The position numbers were made by a program, and so were the translations under genes. Shown here piece after piece: positions 23,253 through 32,342 of a stretch of DNA of 64,000 nucleotides. The DNA comes from Sulfitobacter sp. LCG007 (GTDB taxonomy: Bacteria > Pseudomonadota > Alphaproteobacteria > Rhodobacterales > Rhodobacteraceae), in contig NZ_CP161805.1 in assembly GCF_040801785.1 (NCBI RefSeq), positions 2,666,001 through 2,730,000 on the forward strand, in the 5' to 3' direction. Position 1 is the first letter of the stretch. Each line of letters opens with the position of its first letter. Under the pieces are notes generated by a model. The model was not told the DNA's origin and ran no database searches. It saw only the letters and a program-made list of their open reading frames with translations.

Positions 23253-26201
23253 TCAGGCCCTGTTTCGGTGTCGGCGCTTCGTGACGACGGGCCGGTCACC
23301 GCTCGATATCTTCGCCTTCCCGACACAGGTCGGATAGCGGACGCAGCCGAGGAATTTTCCATAGCTGCCGCTGCGTTCGACCAGCCAGCCATCGTCGCAT
23401 TCGGGGCATGTCGGATAGGTGGCACCGCAGCCACATCGAACCTCGGCCGTTCCATCCGTGCGGCGGGGCAGAGCGGTTCCGCAGGATTGGCAGGCGGGCA
23501 GCAGGTTTCCGCAATGCTGCACGTGCTCGCAGCGATACCAGATGCGGCCATCCTTCCCGGTGACGCCCAACAACCGCCCACCGCATTCGCCGCAGTCATG
23601 TTCCTCCAGCTCCACGCCAGGTGGAGCGACGATGCCGTAGGCGGGATCCTTCTTCAGCTCGGTAACAAAGGACGATGGCCGGGCGTTCGAGGCGAGGATC
23701 GTCAGTGTGTGCCGGGCCCGGGTCATCGCGACATACATGACTCGCCGTTCCTCGGCATTCTGGAACGCTTCCTCCTCCGGCGACACCAGAGATAGCAGAG
23801 GATCGTCAACGATCTCTGACGGGAATCCTGTCCGCCCGCTGTCGGCGTTCAGCAGAATGACGTGGTCGGCTTCCAGTCCCTTGGATGCGTGGATGGTCTT
23901 GAAGTTGATCTTCAGCCGTGGAAAGCGTCGCCTCAGATCCCGGAGGTCAGGCTCAATGAAGCGGTAACGGCCGAGAAGTAGCACCGTCGCAGGCTCAGCC
24001 TCCAATGCCGCAGCGGCCGAGATGGCGGCAAGAACTTCGGACAGTTTCGCCTCATCCTCGCCCTTGGCGACGGTCACAATCCGGATGGCGGGTTCGGTCG
24101 CGGTCCCGGCCGGGACGATCTGCTTCTGAATCTGGGCCGGGTTCCGCAGGACGAACGTTCTGGCCGCAAAGGCAATCTGGTCGACCGATCGGAAGGTGCG
24201 GCCAAGATCGACGGTGCGGTGCACGCCAGTCTCGCCATCGAAGCGGCCCCCGAACTCCCGGCCGAAATGGCGCATCAGATGAATGTCGGACCCCGCGAAG
24301 CGGAAGATGGATTGCCAATCGTCACCGACTGCAAAGACGCGAACATTCGGATGCTGGGCCTTTAGCGCCTTCACCAGTCGCGCTCGGCTTTGCGAGATGT
24401 CCTGGAACTCGTCGACCAGGATATGCCGGAAGGGGCTTACATAGCGGCCAGTCTCGGCATAGCGCGCGGCACGCAGGATCATGTCCTCGAAGTCGATCCG
24501 GCCACCGAGGCGCTTCTGATATTCCTCGAAGACCGGCGCGAAGACGTCCAGGAACGCCTGGGCGCGCTTGCCCAGCTTCATCTGATCGGACTTGGTCTCG
24601 CAGTCCTGCAAGCTGTAGCCGCCGCTCTTGAACTTGCGCAGGAAGGTTCCAAGCAGCTTGGAGAAGTCGTCGACCTGCTTCAACTCGACAATTCGGTCGT
24701 AGATCGTGTCGGGCGAGCGGGGCTTTAAGGTTACGTGCGGTGCCAGCTTTTCAGCGAGGCCGGTAAGCAGGCGGCCCTCCTGCCGTTCATAGCTGTAGGT
24801 CTCGATCAGCGTGGTTTCGTGCTCGGCGTGGACCTTCCGCTTCCAGTCCATGCCAGCCAGATATTCGTCGCGGTCCACGAAGGGCGCCGTGATCAGCCGC
24901 TCGCTGCCATCGGCCACCTTCTGGCGGCGCACCCCGAAATGCTCAATGTAAATTCCGCTTTCGGTCAGCCGGAAATCCGGCTGGTAATCGCGCCTGCCAG
25001 TTTCCGCGATCTTGTGCTCATAGACGGGCTCGTACTCGTATTCGACGCCGTTCTCGTAGAGCCAGTTGGCGATCTGCAGTTCTTCGTAGCTCTTGACCTT
25101 TTCGCCCTGCAGCGTCCGAAGGTCCTGGCTCTCCATGTGCGTGTAGAAATCGTGCTTGGTCTTGAAGTCCCATTCTGTCTTGGGCTCGACCAGGAAATGC
25201 GCGAAGAACTGGATGATCGCCTTCGATACCTCTGACAGGCGGTAGACCAGGTCCTTCAGGATCTGCTTGATCAGGTTGGTGAAGGCCATGTCGTCAGTGG
25301 CATGGTCGGCCAGGGCGGGCTTCGATCCTTCGACGATCCCGATGATGTCATAGGCAATCGCGTGGAAGGTCCGCGCCACGATGGGGACGCCGGATCGGGC
25401 CTCGACCCGTTCCGACATTTCTTCCGCCGCGTTCTTCGCGAAGGCCAGAAGCAGGATTTCTTCCGGCTGACGGATGCCGGCCCTGACGAGGTAGGCGGCC
25501 TTGGCAGTGATGACGCTGGTCTTGCCCGATCCGGCACCGGCAAGGACCAGCGTCGCATCCTCATCGACGACGACCGAGAGGCGCTGCTCCGGCGTCAGCG
25601 GCTTGCTCTCGATGGTGTCGAAGAAATCCTTCCATCGGTCCAGTTCGGCGGTGACGAAGGCCGCGATCCCGTTCGCCCGCAACGTGCGCGGATCGCTTGC
25701 AAACTTCCGGACGGGCGCGATACGCGCGACGGCCTCAGGCCCGATAGCCTCGGCATTCAGCTTCGACAGGAGCGCAGAATCCAGGGCGCGGGCGTCGTCC
25801 AACAACGGCGCGATCTCACACGCGGCGGGGTATTGGGACGGTGCCGCGAGCGACACCACCCTGGCGAGGATCCTGTCCAGTCGCGCTGCTTCCTTCTCGA
25901 GGGCTGCAAGATTGAAGCGGGTCCATGCCGCCGTGATCTGCAATGAGAATTCGTGTGCATCTCGGCGGCCCGCTGCCTTCAGCACCACATCGTCAAGTTC
26001 GTCGGAGCTGATAGTCAGTGCGGTCCCGAGCATTCCCTTCCGAAGGGATGGAGCGCTCGCCAGCGACTGCAACGACATGGAGGCAACTCGACGGCGTCGC
26101 GTGATCCGGAGGTGATCCCCGTCCAGTTCTATCGCGCGGGTAGACCTGCCGAAGGGATCAGCGAGGAAACCAAGCAAAGGGCGTTGTTGCAGTCGAATCA
26201 A
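23253..26201 (-). CDS. UvrD/helicase IV-like helicase with nuclease-like insert and C-terminal zinc ribbons
   Basis: A 982-residue superfamily 1 helicase. Walker A is GAGSGKT at 222-228, motif II is DEFQD at 597-601, and motif VI is YVAMTRARHTL. Between motifs lies a block at about 372-423 (YEELQIANWLYENGVEY, YQPDFRLTESGIYIEHFG) whose Glu374, Asp409 and Glu420 are spaced like a PD-(D/E)xK nuclease, as in helicase IV-type proteins. The last 100 residues hold three Cys clusters: CGECGG with CEHVQHC, CQSC with CGCG, and CPEC with the topoisomerase-type FLGCVRYPTC. It is transcribed away from the PLD-type nuclease gene with 161 bases between them, in an island with a restriction system. A role in DNA processing or phage defence is inference. 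Confidence 0.88.
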   Translation of the reverse strand: MIRLQQRPLLGFLADPFGRSTRAIELDGDHLRITRRRRVASMSLQSLASAPSLRKGMLGTALTISSDELDDVVLKAAGRRDAHEFSLQITAAWTRFNLAALEKEAARLDRILARVVSLAAPSQYPAACEIAPLLDDARALDSALLSKLNAEAIGPEAVARIAPVRKFASDPRTLRANGIAAFVTAELDRWKDFFDTIESKPLTPEQRLSVVVDEDATLVLAGAGSGKTSVITAKAAYLVRAGIRQPEEILLLAFAKNAAEEMSERVEARSGVPIVARTFHAIAYDIIGIVEGSKPALADHATDDMAFTNLIKQILKDLVYRLSEVSKAIIQFFAHFLVEPKTEWDFKTKHDFYTHMESQDLRTLQGEKVKSYEELQIANWLYENGVEYEYEPVYEHKIAETGRRDYQPDFRLTESGIYIEHFGVRRQKVADGSERLITAPFVDRDEYLAGMDWKRKVHAEHETTLIETYSYERQEGRLLTGLAEKLAPHVTLKPRSPDTIYDRIVELKQVDDFSKLLGTFLRKFKSGGYSLQDCETKSDQMKLGKRAQAFLDVFAPVFEEYQKRLGGRIDFEDMILRAARYAETGRYVSPFRHILVDEFQDISQSRARLVKALKAQHPNVRVFAVGDDWQSIFRFAGSDIHLMRHFGREFGGRFDGETGVHRTVDLGRTFRSVDQIAFAARTFVLRNPAQIQKQIVPAGTATEPAIRIVTVAKGEDEAKLSEVLAAISAAAALEAEPATVLLLGRYRFIEPDLRDLRRRFPRLKINFKTIHASKGLEADHVILLNADSGRTGFPSEIVDDPLLSLVSPEEEAFQNAEERRVMYVAMTRARHTLTILASNARPSSFVTELKKDPAYGIVAPPGVELEEHDCGECGGRLLGVTGKDGRIWYRCEHVQHCGNLLPACQSCGTALPRRTDGTAEVRCGCGATYPTCPECDDGWLVERSGSYGKFLGCVRYPTCVGKAKISSGDRPVVTKRRHRNRA

Positions 26202-26362
26202 TGAACTGGACCTCGTCGTCGCGTCCCACCAGCTTGTCCTGCGACCTTTGCCAACTGCAACCTTGATCGGCTATCAAAGCTAAACGCGGTGGACTTCGAA
26301 GGCCGATAGACATGCAGAATTCTGAAGATGCGCATCAAATGACTGCGACTGGGTAGATTGCA

Positions 26363-28720
26363 TTGAACCCGGTTGATCTTGTTTCATCAGCTCCATGGAC
26401 ACGAGTCGTTCTTACGACCTACGCGCTCAGCCTGTCCTTTTTCGAAGCAGTTATCCTCGATGCTTTGCTTCGCGGGCGGGCGCGCGGCGCGCTTATCTTG
26501 TCCGACCTGGAGGGGGTTCGGGCAGCGCTGAGTGAAGAGGGCGCACGCCGCGTCGGTCGGGACTATGAAATCTCGCCCGTCGTTTGCAACCGGCCGGGAG
26601 TCTTCCACCCGAAAATCAGTGTTCTGTCGAATGACGACGACACAAATCTCTTGGTTGGATCAGGGAATCTGACGTTTTCAGGTTGGGGTGGAAACCTCGA
26701 GGTCATCGAACATTTGCATCCCAGCTTTGCCGCCGATGCTTTCGATGACGGCGCGGCCTTCTTTGAGGCCTTGGCGACGTCGGATGCCGTACAGACCACC
26801 GATGGAAATGCTTGTCGAGAGTTGGCAACGGACCTTCGGAAAGCGGCAGAGCGCGGCCAGCGCAATGGCCAGTTTCGGCTCTTGCACAGTCTTGACGCCC
26901 CGATCGCCGAACAGATCGCTCTTTATGCCGATGAGCTAGGCGGTGCGACGCGCATCGCTGTGGCATCGCCTTACTTCGATTTGGATGGAAATGGCATCTC
27001 GAAGCTGGCGGCAATGACCAATTGCGACAATGTCGTTCTGCACTCACACCCGTCTGGTAGCGTCGGCGCCGGGATTGCCCCGCCTTGGCCGTATGCCTCG
27101 AAACAGCAATGGGAGCCAGTGACGCTCTCCCATTTGGGCGGTGATCATCGCAGGCTACACGCCAAGACGATGGAGGTTCAATGCAAGCAAGGCCGGCTCC
27201 TTGTAGCGGGCAGCGCCAACGCCACGAACGCAGGACTGTTTGGTAGCAACATCGAAGCCAGCGTCCTCAGGGTGCAGCAGGACACTAAGTTGTATTGGCA
27301 GACATCGGTTGGCACTCCGCCCGTCCGCTCAGCCCCCGATGACGAAAAGGAAGCGGATACCGAAGCCGAGTTGGGCGTTCTACATGCGAAATTGGAAGGA
27401 GACACGGTAGTCGGCCGCATCTTAAAGCCTCATGGAAGCGGCAAGATGCAGGCTAGCTTACGAAGCCCGCTGCGTTCGGCATCTCTTGGAGAGATTGAAG
27501 CCGACGAACAGGGGCAGTTCAGTCTTCCGGCCGCAGGCTTCGAACTGGACGCTCTCAAGACTGGCCGTCTCGTCCTACGGCTGGAAAAGGATCACGGCTC
27601 TTGGGAAGGATTTCTTTCAATTTCGGTCACCTTGGAACTAATTCGGAGGACCGGCTCGATTGCATCGAAACTGATCGCCATGCTTGGCGGAACGGACACG
27701 CCCGAAGATGTGGCTGCGATTCTTGCTTGGTTTAAGGAAGATCCCAGGCGCCTTCCCGCTATCGCGTCGGTCAGCGGCGGCGGGTCGTCGGCTGCCGTGA
27801 ATACCACCCAAGGCACGACCTTCATCACACTGAGCGATTTGACCACGGCTCATTTGACGTCAACGCCACAATCCGGTGACCAGAACGATCCGCAATTCGC
27901 CTGGCAAAGGGCGATGGCAATGATCCGGTCAAGTTTCGTGCAGGTTCGTGGCCCTTGGCCAGATGCAGCCTCTGGAGGCGATGACGTCGATGAAGACGAC
28001 GTGGAGGGCCTGAGCGAGCGGGCGTCAGCCCAGCAAAGGGCGAAAGATAAGTCGCGCAGGAATTTTTCGGAGCTTCTTGAGGTAATCCTCGACCCCGCAT
28101 TAAAAGGAGAGGCGGCCCCGCTAGCCCTGTCGTTGGCCCATTTCCTGACAGATCGCATACGACCTGAAGCCCATGAGGTCCAATCTTGGGTGCGAAGGAT
28201 CCTCCATCAAGTTTCGGACTTGTCCAGCCCGGAAGCTGACACGATTGTTGCCACTGCCTTGCTCTATCACGGCACGCTTCAAGAGGGGTCAAGCCCAATC
28301 ATGTCGCGGCGTTTCTTCCTCAAAAGGGGCGTCGATCTCAACAAGGTGAACCTAGATCCCGACTGCATTCCGGCATTTATAGAGGTGCTCAATCCGCAGG
28401 TAGACTTGGTGGCGGAGTTATACAGGGCGCAACTCGCCGTTACCATTGGGGAGCAAATTCATTCCTATCTTGAGGCGGTCGCGGGCCGCGGGCCTGACGA
28501 TGGGTTCGACAGCCTGAAAAAGTCTCCTCATTGGCCAAGACTCCTTCGTGCTCTCCATAACCCAAACGATTTCGCCAAGATATCCGTTGTGGAAGAGGCG
28601 ACGGGTCTTTGCCCGCGGAAGCACATTCTTCTGCCCAGTGCAAAAAGGTCCGCCTTGAAGTCCGAAGGGGTCGCGGTATGCGATTGCTGCGGCCGCGTCA
28701 TCCTCAACAAGGATTGCTAA
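26363..28720 (+). CDS. Phospholipase D-like (HKD) nuclease domain protein
   Basis: A 785-residue protein with two PLD-type half-sites: His82-x-Lys84 with GSGNLT (Ser100, Asn102), and His266-x-Lys268 with AGSANAT (Ser284, Asn286). The conserved Asp of HKD is not obvious, as in many bacterial nuclease members. Residues 330-480 look like a beta-rich domain; the rest is helical and ends in a Cys cluster, CDCCGRVILNKDC, that may bind zinc. PLD-type nucleases appear in several defence systems, for example DrmC of DISARM. The start is a TTG with a weak ribosome site; no in-frame ATG lies near it. The stop is two bases before the next gene, so the two are surely coexpressed. Confidence 0.8.
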   Translation: MNPVDLVSSAPWTRVVLTTYALSLSFFEAVILDALLRGRARGALILSDLEGVRAALSEEGARRVGRDYEISPVVCNRPGVFHPKISVLSNDDDTNLLVGSGNLTFSGWGGNLEVIEHLHPSFAADAFDDGAAFFEALATSDAVQTTDGNACRELATDLRKAAERGQRNGQFRLLHSLDAPIAEQIALYADELGGATRIAVASPYFDLDGNGISKLAAMTNCDNVVLHSHPSGSVGAGIAPPWPYASKQQWEPVTLSHLGGDHRRLHAKTMEVQCKQGRLLVAGSANATNAGLFGSNIEASVLRVQQDTKLYWQTSVGTPPVRSAPDDEKEADTEAELGVLHAKLEGDTVVGRILKPHGSGKMQASLRSPLRSASLGEIEADEQGQFSLPAAGFELDALKTGRLVLRLEKDHGSWEGFLSISVTLELIRRTGSIASKLIAMLGGTDTPEDVAAILAWFKEDPRRLPAIASVSGGGSSAAVNTTQGTTFITLSDLTTAHLTSTPQSGDQNDPQFAWQRAMAMIRSSFVQVRGPWPDAASGGDDVDEDDVEGLSERASAQQRAKDKSRRNFSELLEVILDPALKGEAAPLALSLAHFLTDRIRPEAHEVQSWVRRILHQVSDLSSPEADTIVATALLYHGTLQEGSSPIMSRRFFLKRGVDLNKVNLDPDCIPAFIEVLNPQVDLVAELYRAQLAVTIGEQIHSYLEAVAGRGPDDGFDSLKKSPHWPRLLRALHNPNDFAKISVVEEATGLCPRKHILLPSAKRSALKSEGVAVCDCCGRVILNKDC

Positions 28721-28722
28721 CC

Positions 28723-30249
28723 ATGCCGTCAGTCGAGGACATGCTGATTGAAGCTCGCCAGCAACTTGAAGCGCGGCCAGTAGCAGCCTCAAGGATGGCA
28801 ATTGGTGGTGTCGACCCGCTAGGCCTAAGGCAAATCAACTTCGATCTGATGGATCAGGTACTTCCCGATCTGAACAACGTGGCTCGGCATGTCCGTCCTT
28901 ACATCGTCATGGCTTGGGCGTGGCGTCGGGTCAGAACAATCGTGAAGTCCACCGGAATTAAAGGGGCCGAAGACGAACAGATGCGCGATTTTGTCGATCG
29001 CCTCGAAGCAATTTATGCATGGTCGCAATTCTTGCACATGCCTCAGAGTGACCTTCCTGGACGACAAGCCATTCAGGAGTTGATGGCCACACCCAAATAC
29101 CACTTCGGTGGTGCCCGATGGGTGGCACGCAGAGACATGCGACGTGAATCCACTGGAATTATTTCGCCGCTGAATTACGGACCAAGCCTTCGGACACTCG
29201 GATGGCTGTTTCCGGTCGTGTCCGGGGTCGGCGTATTTCAGCCCGATCCGGACCTCGACCCGGTGCTCGACGAATTCGAAGACGCCATTCGTACCGAGCT
29301 GACACATGACGCGTTCAATAAGTTTGGCCCAGTCACGGTATCGCGAGAAGATGCAGCCCGATGGGGAAAGTTGTGGGCACTGGACGGGGTCACCGAAGGA
29401 GAACGAGAGGTCGCATTTGCTCGTTTGGGTGGCGCTCGCGCGTCGAGTGTCCGCCGCAAGGGAATTGCCCTGATTATAGCCGCGCATAAGGACCTGGCGG
29501 AGTCCGCGCCGACAGCTGACGCATTGCGCACTCGGATGGCGGACCTGCCGGCGTCTTGGCGCGAGGCGGCGCTTCGTCCGGAGATATCGACGCAATGGCG
29601 AGAGCTCCAGGTCAGACAGCTGTTTCGCCTCACTCTCGAAGGTTTGTTTTTCTGGACGGTCGGCACGTTGGTGAAAGGGCCGATGACAACGCGACAGATT
29701 GCGCGCTCGTTCCTCGAGGAGCTCAGCGCAGGTTCTGACCTCCCAAAATCAGCTGTAAGTTGGGTGCCCGGGACCGGGCTTGCCGGAAACCCGGTCACAC
29801 TCCTGCGAGACATGCAGACTGAACTGCAAAGACGACCACGTGATCCTTCGCAACTTGTTGCGGCTCTTATTCACGGATTGGCATTCAGCTTGGCCGAGGC
29901 ACCGAGAGAGGCGCATCAGTTTGAAAGCTCAGACAGGCTCCCGTTGGCGCGCGCTCGAAAAGACGCCGATTCCTGGAAACATCTGGCTCTAAGCGAATTT
30001 CTTATTCGGCTGATCGAGAACTGGATCATGGCTCAACACGCCTATTGGTCGGTCGGGAGGGGCCTTGCCGATGCAAGAACCCGTGGGAAGCAGATCATGC
30101 GTCTGCGCATCGTTATGGATGAAGGCGGGTGGACATTGACCCCCGGCACGACAACGATGGGAAATCCGCCCCAGCCAACACCTGATCGGCTTGAAACGGC
30201 GGTCAGTCTCCTGACCGAGTGCCGTCGGTTTGAGGAGATCAATCCCTGA
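28723..30249 (+). CDS. Uncharacterised protein coupled to the PLD-like nuclease
   Basis: A 508-residue protein without a domain I can name with confidence. The N-terminal segment (DPLGLRQINFDLMDQVLPDLN, then RPYIVMAWAWRRV) recalls the start of DUF6361-type proteins (a predicted transcript of a loop followed by RYFLFVPWIY), but that is memory, not a search. The middle part (about 190-330) is helical with many Arg and Trp residues; the C-terminal part contains SEFLIRLIENWIMAQHAYW. No signal peptide or membrane segment is visible. It starts two bases after the PLD gene. It lacks recognised catalytic motifs and may be a structural or sensing partner. After it, 267 bases to 30516 hold no convincing gene. 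Confidence 0.7.
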   Translation: MPSVEDMLIEARQQLEARPVAASRMAIGGVDPLGLRQINFDLMDQVLPDLNNVARHVRPYIVMAWAWRRVRTIVKSTGIKGAEDEQMRDFVDRLEAIYAWSQFLHMPQSDLPGRQAIQELMATPKYHFGGARWVARRDMRRESTGIISPLNYGPSLRTLGWLFPVVSGVGVFQPDPDLDPVLDEFEDAIRTELTHDAFNKFGPVTVSREDAARWGKLWALDGVTEGEREVAFARLGGARASSVRRKGIALIIAAHKDLAESAPTADALRTRMADLPASWREAALRPEISTQWRELQVRQLFRLTLEGLFFWTVGTLVKGPMTTRQIARSFLEELSAGSDLPKSAVSWVPGTGLAGNPVTLLRDMQTELQRRPRDPSQLVAALIHGLAFSLAEAPREAHQFESSDRLPLARARKDADSWKHLALSEFLIRLIENWIMAQHAYWSVGRGLADARTRGKQIMRLRIVMDEGGWTLTPGTTTMGNPPQPTPDRLETAVSLLTECRRFEEINP

Positions 30250-30516
30250 CGAAGTTCCGTGGTAAGTCGACGCGGATTCACCATGTATTGCAATGGGCCA
30301 AGTGGGCGTGCCGAAGTGGCCCCGTCTCCGACACGCCCCGAATGGAACGCGGCCGCCTGCGCGACCGCGCGGCCGGCGAAAGCTCAAGCCAGCCTGGTGG
30401 GCTCCGAGCGGGTTCGCCGCCATCCCCACCGCCGCGCTCGATCCGGCCCACAGTCCGGCGTCTCCTGCGGTCCCCGCGCTTATCGGGTCCGGGTCCCCTT
30501 CATTCGCCGCGAACGG

Positions 30517-31434
30517 CTACCCGGCGTCGGCGGCCTCGGCCGGCGTGATCTCGGTGATCGTCTGGAACTCGCCGAGGAACTCGGGATGATTCTGCGCCAG
30601 GTAGCGCACGACCCGGGCGTTCCCGAGCAGCTTGCCGACATAGCCCTTGATCACGGTCAGATGCAGGTGGTCCTGGCCGTAGGTGTCCTGGATCGAGGCG
30701 ATCCCCTCCTGCAGGCGGGCCAGTTCCTGTTCCATGCGCGCCATCGCCTCGGGCGTAATCCCCTTGACCTTCTTTGGCTTGGAGGACTCGACCAATTGGG
30801 CCTGCGGCGTTCCCGCGAGGATCGCGTTCACGTAGGCGACGGAGTAGTTGTTCGCGTTGACCAGCAGTTCGGCCGCCTCGATCTGGCGCATGGTCTTCAT
30901 TTTGCGAAGCGCGTCGAACACCGCGCCGGTCGCGGGTTTGTCTTTCAGGATCGCAACCGCTTCCTCGCAGATACCGTCCAGCAGGCGCACCTTGCGCCGG
31001 ATGCTGCTCATGTTGAGATCAAGCGCGAGCGCGATCTTTTCCTCTGGCACGCCGCGCTCGATCGCCTTGCGGATCATCTTGTGTTCCTGGATCGGGGCGA
31101 GGCGGCTGACCTGTCTATTGTAGGTGAAGGCCTCGTCGTCGGTGGAAACGAGGCATTCCACCTCGCTCTTGCCCGCGTCCTTTAGCGCCTCGATCCGCAG
31201 GTGGCCGTCCAGCAGCAACCAGGTCGCGGACTTGTCCGGATTTCGGACGACGACGGGCGGCTCGACGATCCCGATCTGGGCGATGGAGGCCACGATCTGT
31301 CGGTACTTCCGGCTGGATTTCGCGGACTTGCCAAGAGCGCGCAGCGGCAGGATCGCGTCGATGGGGAGCGTGATGCAGTCGTCCTCGAACCCGAGCGTGA
31401 CGCTCTTCGGGGCGTTGCGAGCGTCGCGTTTCAT
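30517..31434 (-). CDS. ParB/RepB-like protein 2 of a recombinase-ParB-ParB cassette
   Basis: A 305-residue protein with a ParB N-terminal nuclease-like domain (ILPLRALGKSAKSSRKYRQI, then LLDGHLRIEALKDAGKSEV, the counterpart of the GERR/GHRR box) and a central helix-turn-helix (ERGVPEEKIALALDLNMSSI). The C-terminal 130 residues resemble the C-terminal domain of plasmid RepB partition proteins. GHLR in place of GERR would affect the CTPase pocket of true ParB. No ParA gene is present. Its ATG overlaps the stop of the upstream ParB-like gene by four bases, so it is the last gene of a three-gene coupled unit. Confidence 0.87.
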   Translation of the reverse strand: MKRDARNAPKSVTLGFEDDCITLPIDAILPLRALGKSAKSSRKYRQIVASIAQIGIVEPPVVVRNPDKSATWLLLDGHLRIEALKDAGKSEVECLVSTDDEAFTYNRQVSRLAPIQEHKMIRKAIERGVPEEKIALALDLNMSSIRRKVRLLDGICEEAVAILKDKPATGAVFDALRKMKTMRQIEAAELLVNANNYSVAYVNAILAGTPQAQLVESSKPKKVKGITPEAMARMEQELARLQEGIASIQDTYGQDHLHLTVIKGYVGKLLGNARVVRYLAQNHPEFLGEFQTITEITPAEAADAG

Positions 31435-32342
31435 GTGGATGCCCCCTCAGTCATGGACCGCGCGAGATCGGCGGGCATCGTCTCAAGCCCCTCCGCCCTG
31501 AGCAGGGTCATGAAATGGCCGTCCGCGCAGAGCTTGCGGAAGGCCTCGCGCACGAACATCAGCCGGCTCTGGGTGAGCTCAGCCTTCTTGATCAGAAGCT
31601 TCTGGCGCGTGGCTTCCTGCTGATACGCCCGGACAAGGCCCTCGCTCGTCAGCGTCCGTTTCGGAGGCTTGCGTCCGAGTTGGTTGCTGTGGAGCTGCGG
31701 GCCGCGCAGTTCGCGCTGCTGGATCAGGCGGCGCACGAGCGCCAGCTTCCGTCCCCGCAGCTTGTTCTGGGTGTAGGCGTCCATCAGCGCCTTCTGCGCC
31801 CCCTTCACGTCTGTCTTGGAGATCTGGATCGCGAGATTCAGCGGGAGGACGCCGGTCTCCACGGCCGAGACCAGGCGCTCCTCGCCTTTCTCCAACAGGC
31901 CGGCGATCATGTTCACATATTCAGTGGACACGCCGATCTTCTCCCCGATCTGGCGGTCGTTGTAGCCGCGCTCGCGGAGAGCGCCGATCTCGCGCATCAG
32001 GTCGATGGGGTTGTGCTGCCTCCGCGCGCAGTTCTCCACGAGACTCATCACGAGGCAATCGCTCTCGTCGGCCTCGATCACGATGGCGGGAATGCGGTCT
32101 TGCTTCAGTTCGATGAAGGCCTCGAGGCGGCCCTGACCGCAGACGAGGTCGTACTCCTGCGGATCGGTCCCGGGGCGCGGTGCCACGGTGATCGGGCGCT
32201 TCAGGCCGATGCGCGCGATGTTCTCCACCATCGCCTCGAAGGTGCGCCGATTTCGGACGCGGGGGTTGAGGACCCTAACCCTGTCGGTCGGGATCAGGGT
32301 TACCTGCTTTTGGCTCGTTGGCTCCAAGTCGTCGGGCATCAC
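31431..32342 (-). CDS. ParB/RepB/Spo0J-family protein 1 of a recombinase-ParB-ParB cassette
   Basis: A 303-residue ParB-family protein. The N-terminal domain shows RVRNRRTFEAMVENIARIGL and YDLVCGQGRLEAFIEL (the GxGRxEA form of the ParB GERRxRA motif), then LVMSLVENCARRQHNPIDLMREI, a good match to the ParB SLIENVQREDLNP segment. A helix-turn-helix (RQIGEKIGVSTEYVNMIAGLL) follows. The basic C-terminus carries no clear dimerisation domain. Start and stop each overlap the neighbouring gene by four bases. In this setting it may regulate or assist the recombinase instead of plasmid partition. Confidence 0.9.
   Translation of the reverse strand: MMPDDLEPTSQKQVTLIPTDRVRVLNPRVRNRRTFEAMVENIARIGLKRPITVAPRPGTDPQEYDLVCGQGRLEAFIELKQDRIPAIVIEADESDCLVMSLVENCARRQHNPIDLMREIGALRERGYNDRQIGEKIGVSTEYVNMIAGLLEKGEERLVSAVETGVLPLNLAIQISKTDVKGAQKALMDAYTQNKLRGRKLALVRRLIQQRELRGPQLHSNQLGRKPPKRTLTSEGLVRAYQQEATRQKLLIKKAELTQSRLMFVREAFRKLCADGHFMTLLRAEGLETMPADLARSMTEGAST

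Noticed and set aside
30304-30338. Inverted repeat GGGCGTG / CACGCCC behind the unknown defence-locus gene
   Set aside because: The loop is 21 bases and no T-run follows, so a terminator cannot be supported.
30259-31185. 308-codon plus-strand open frame over the ParB-like gene
   Set aside because: Mirror frame of the ParB/RepB-like protein, which has clear domain features on the minus strand.
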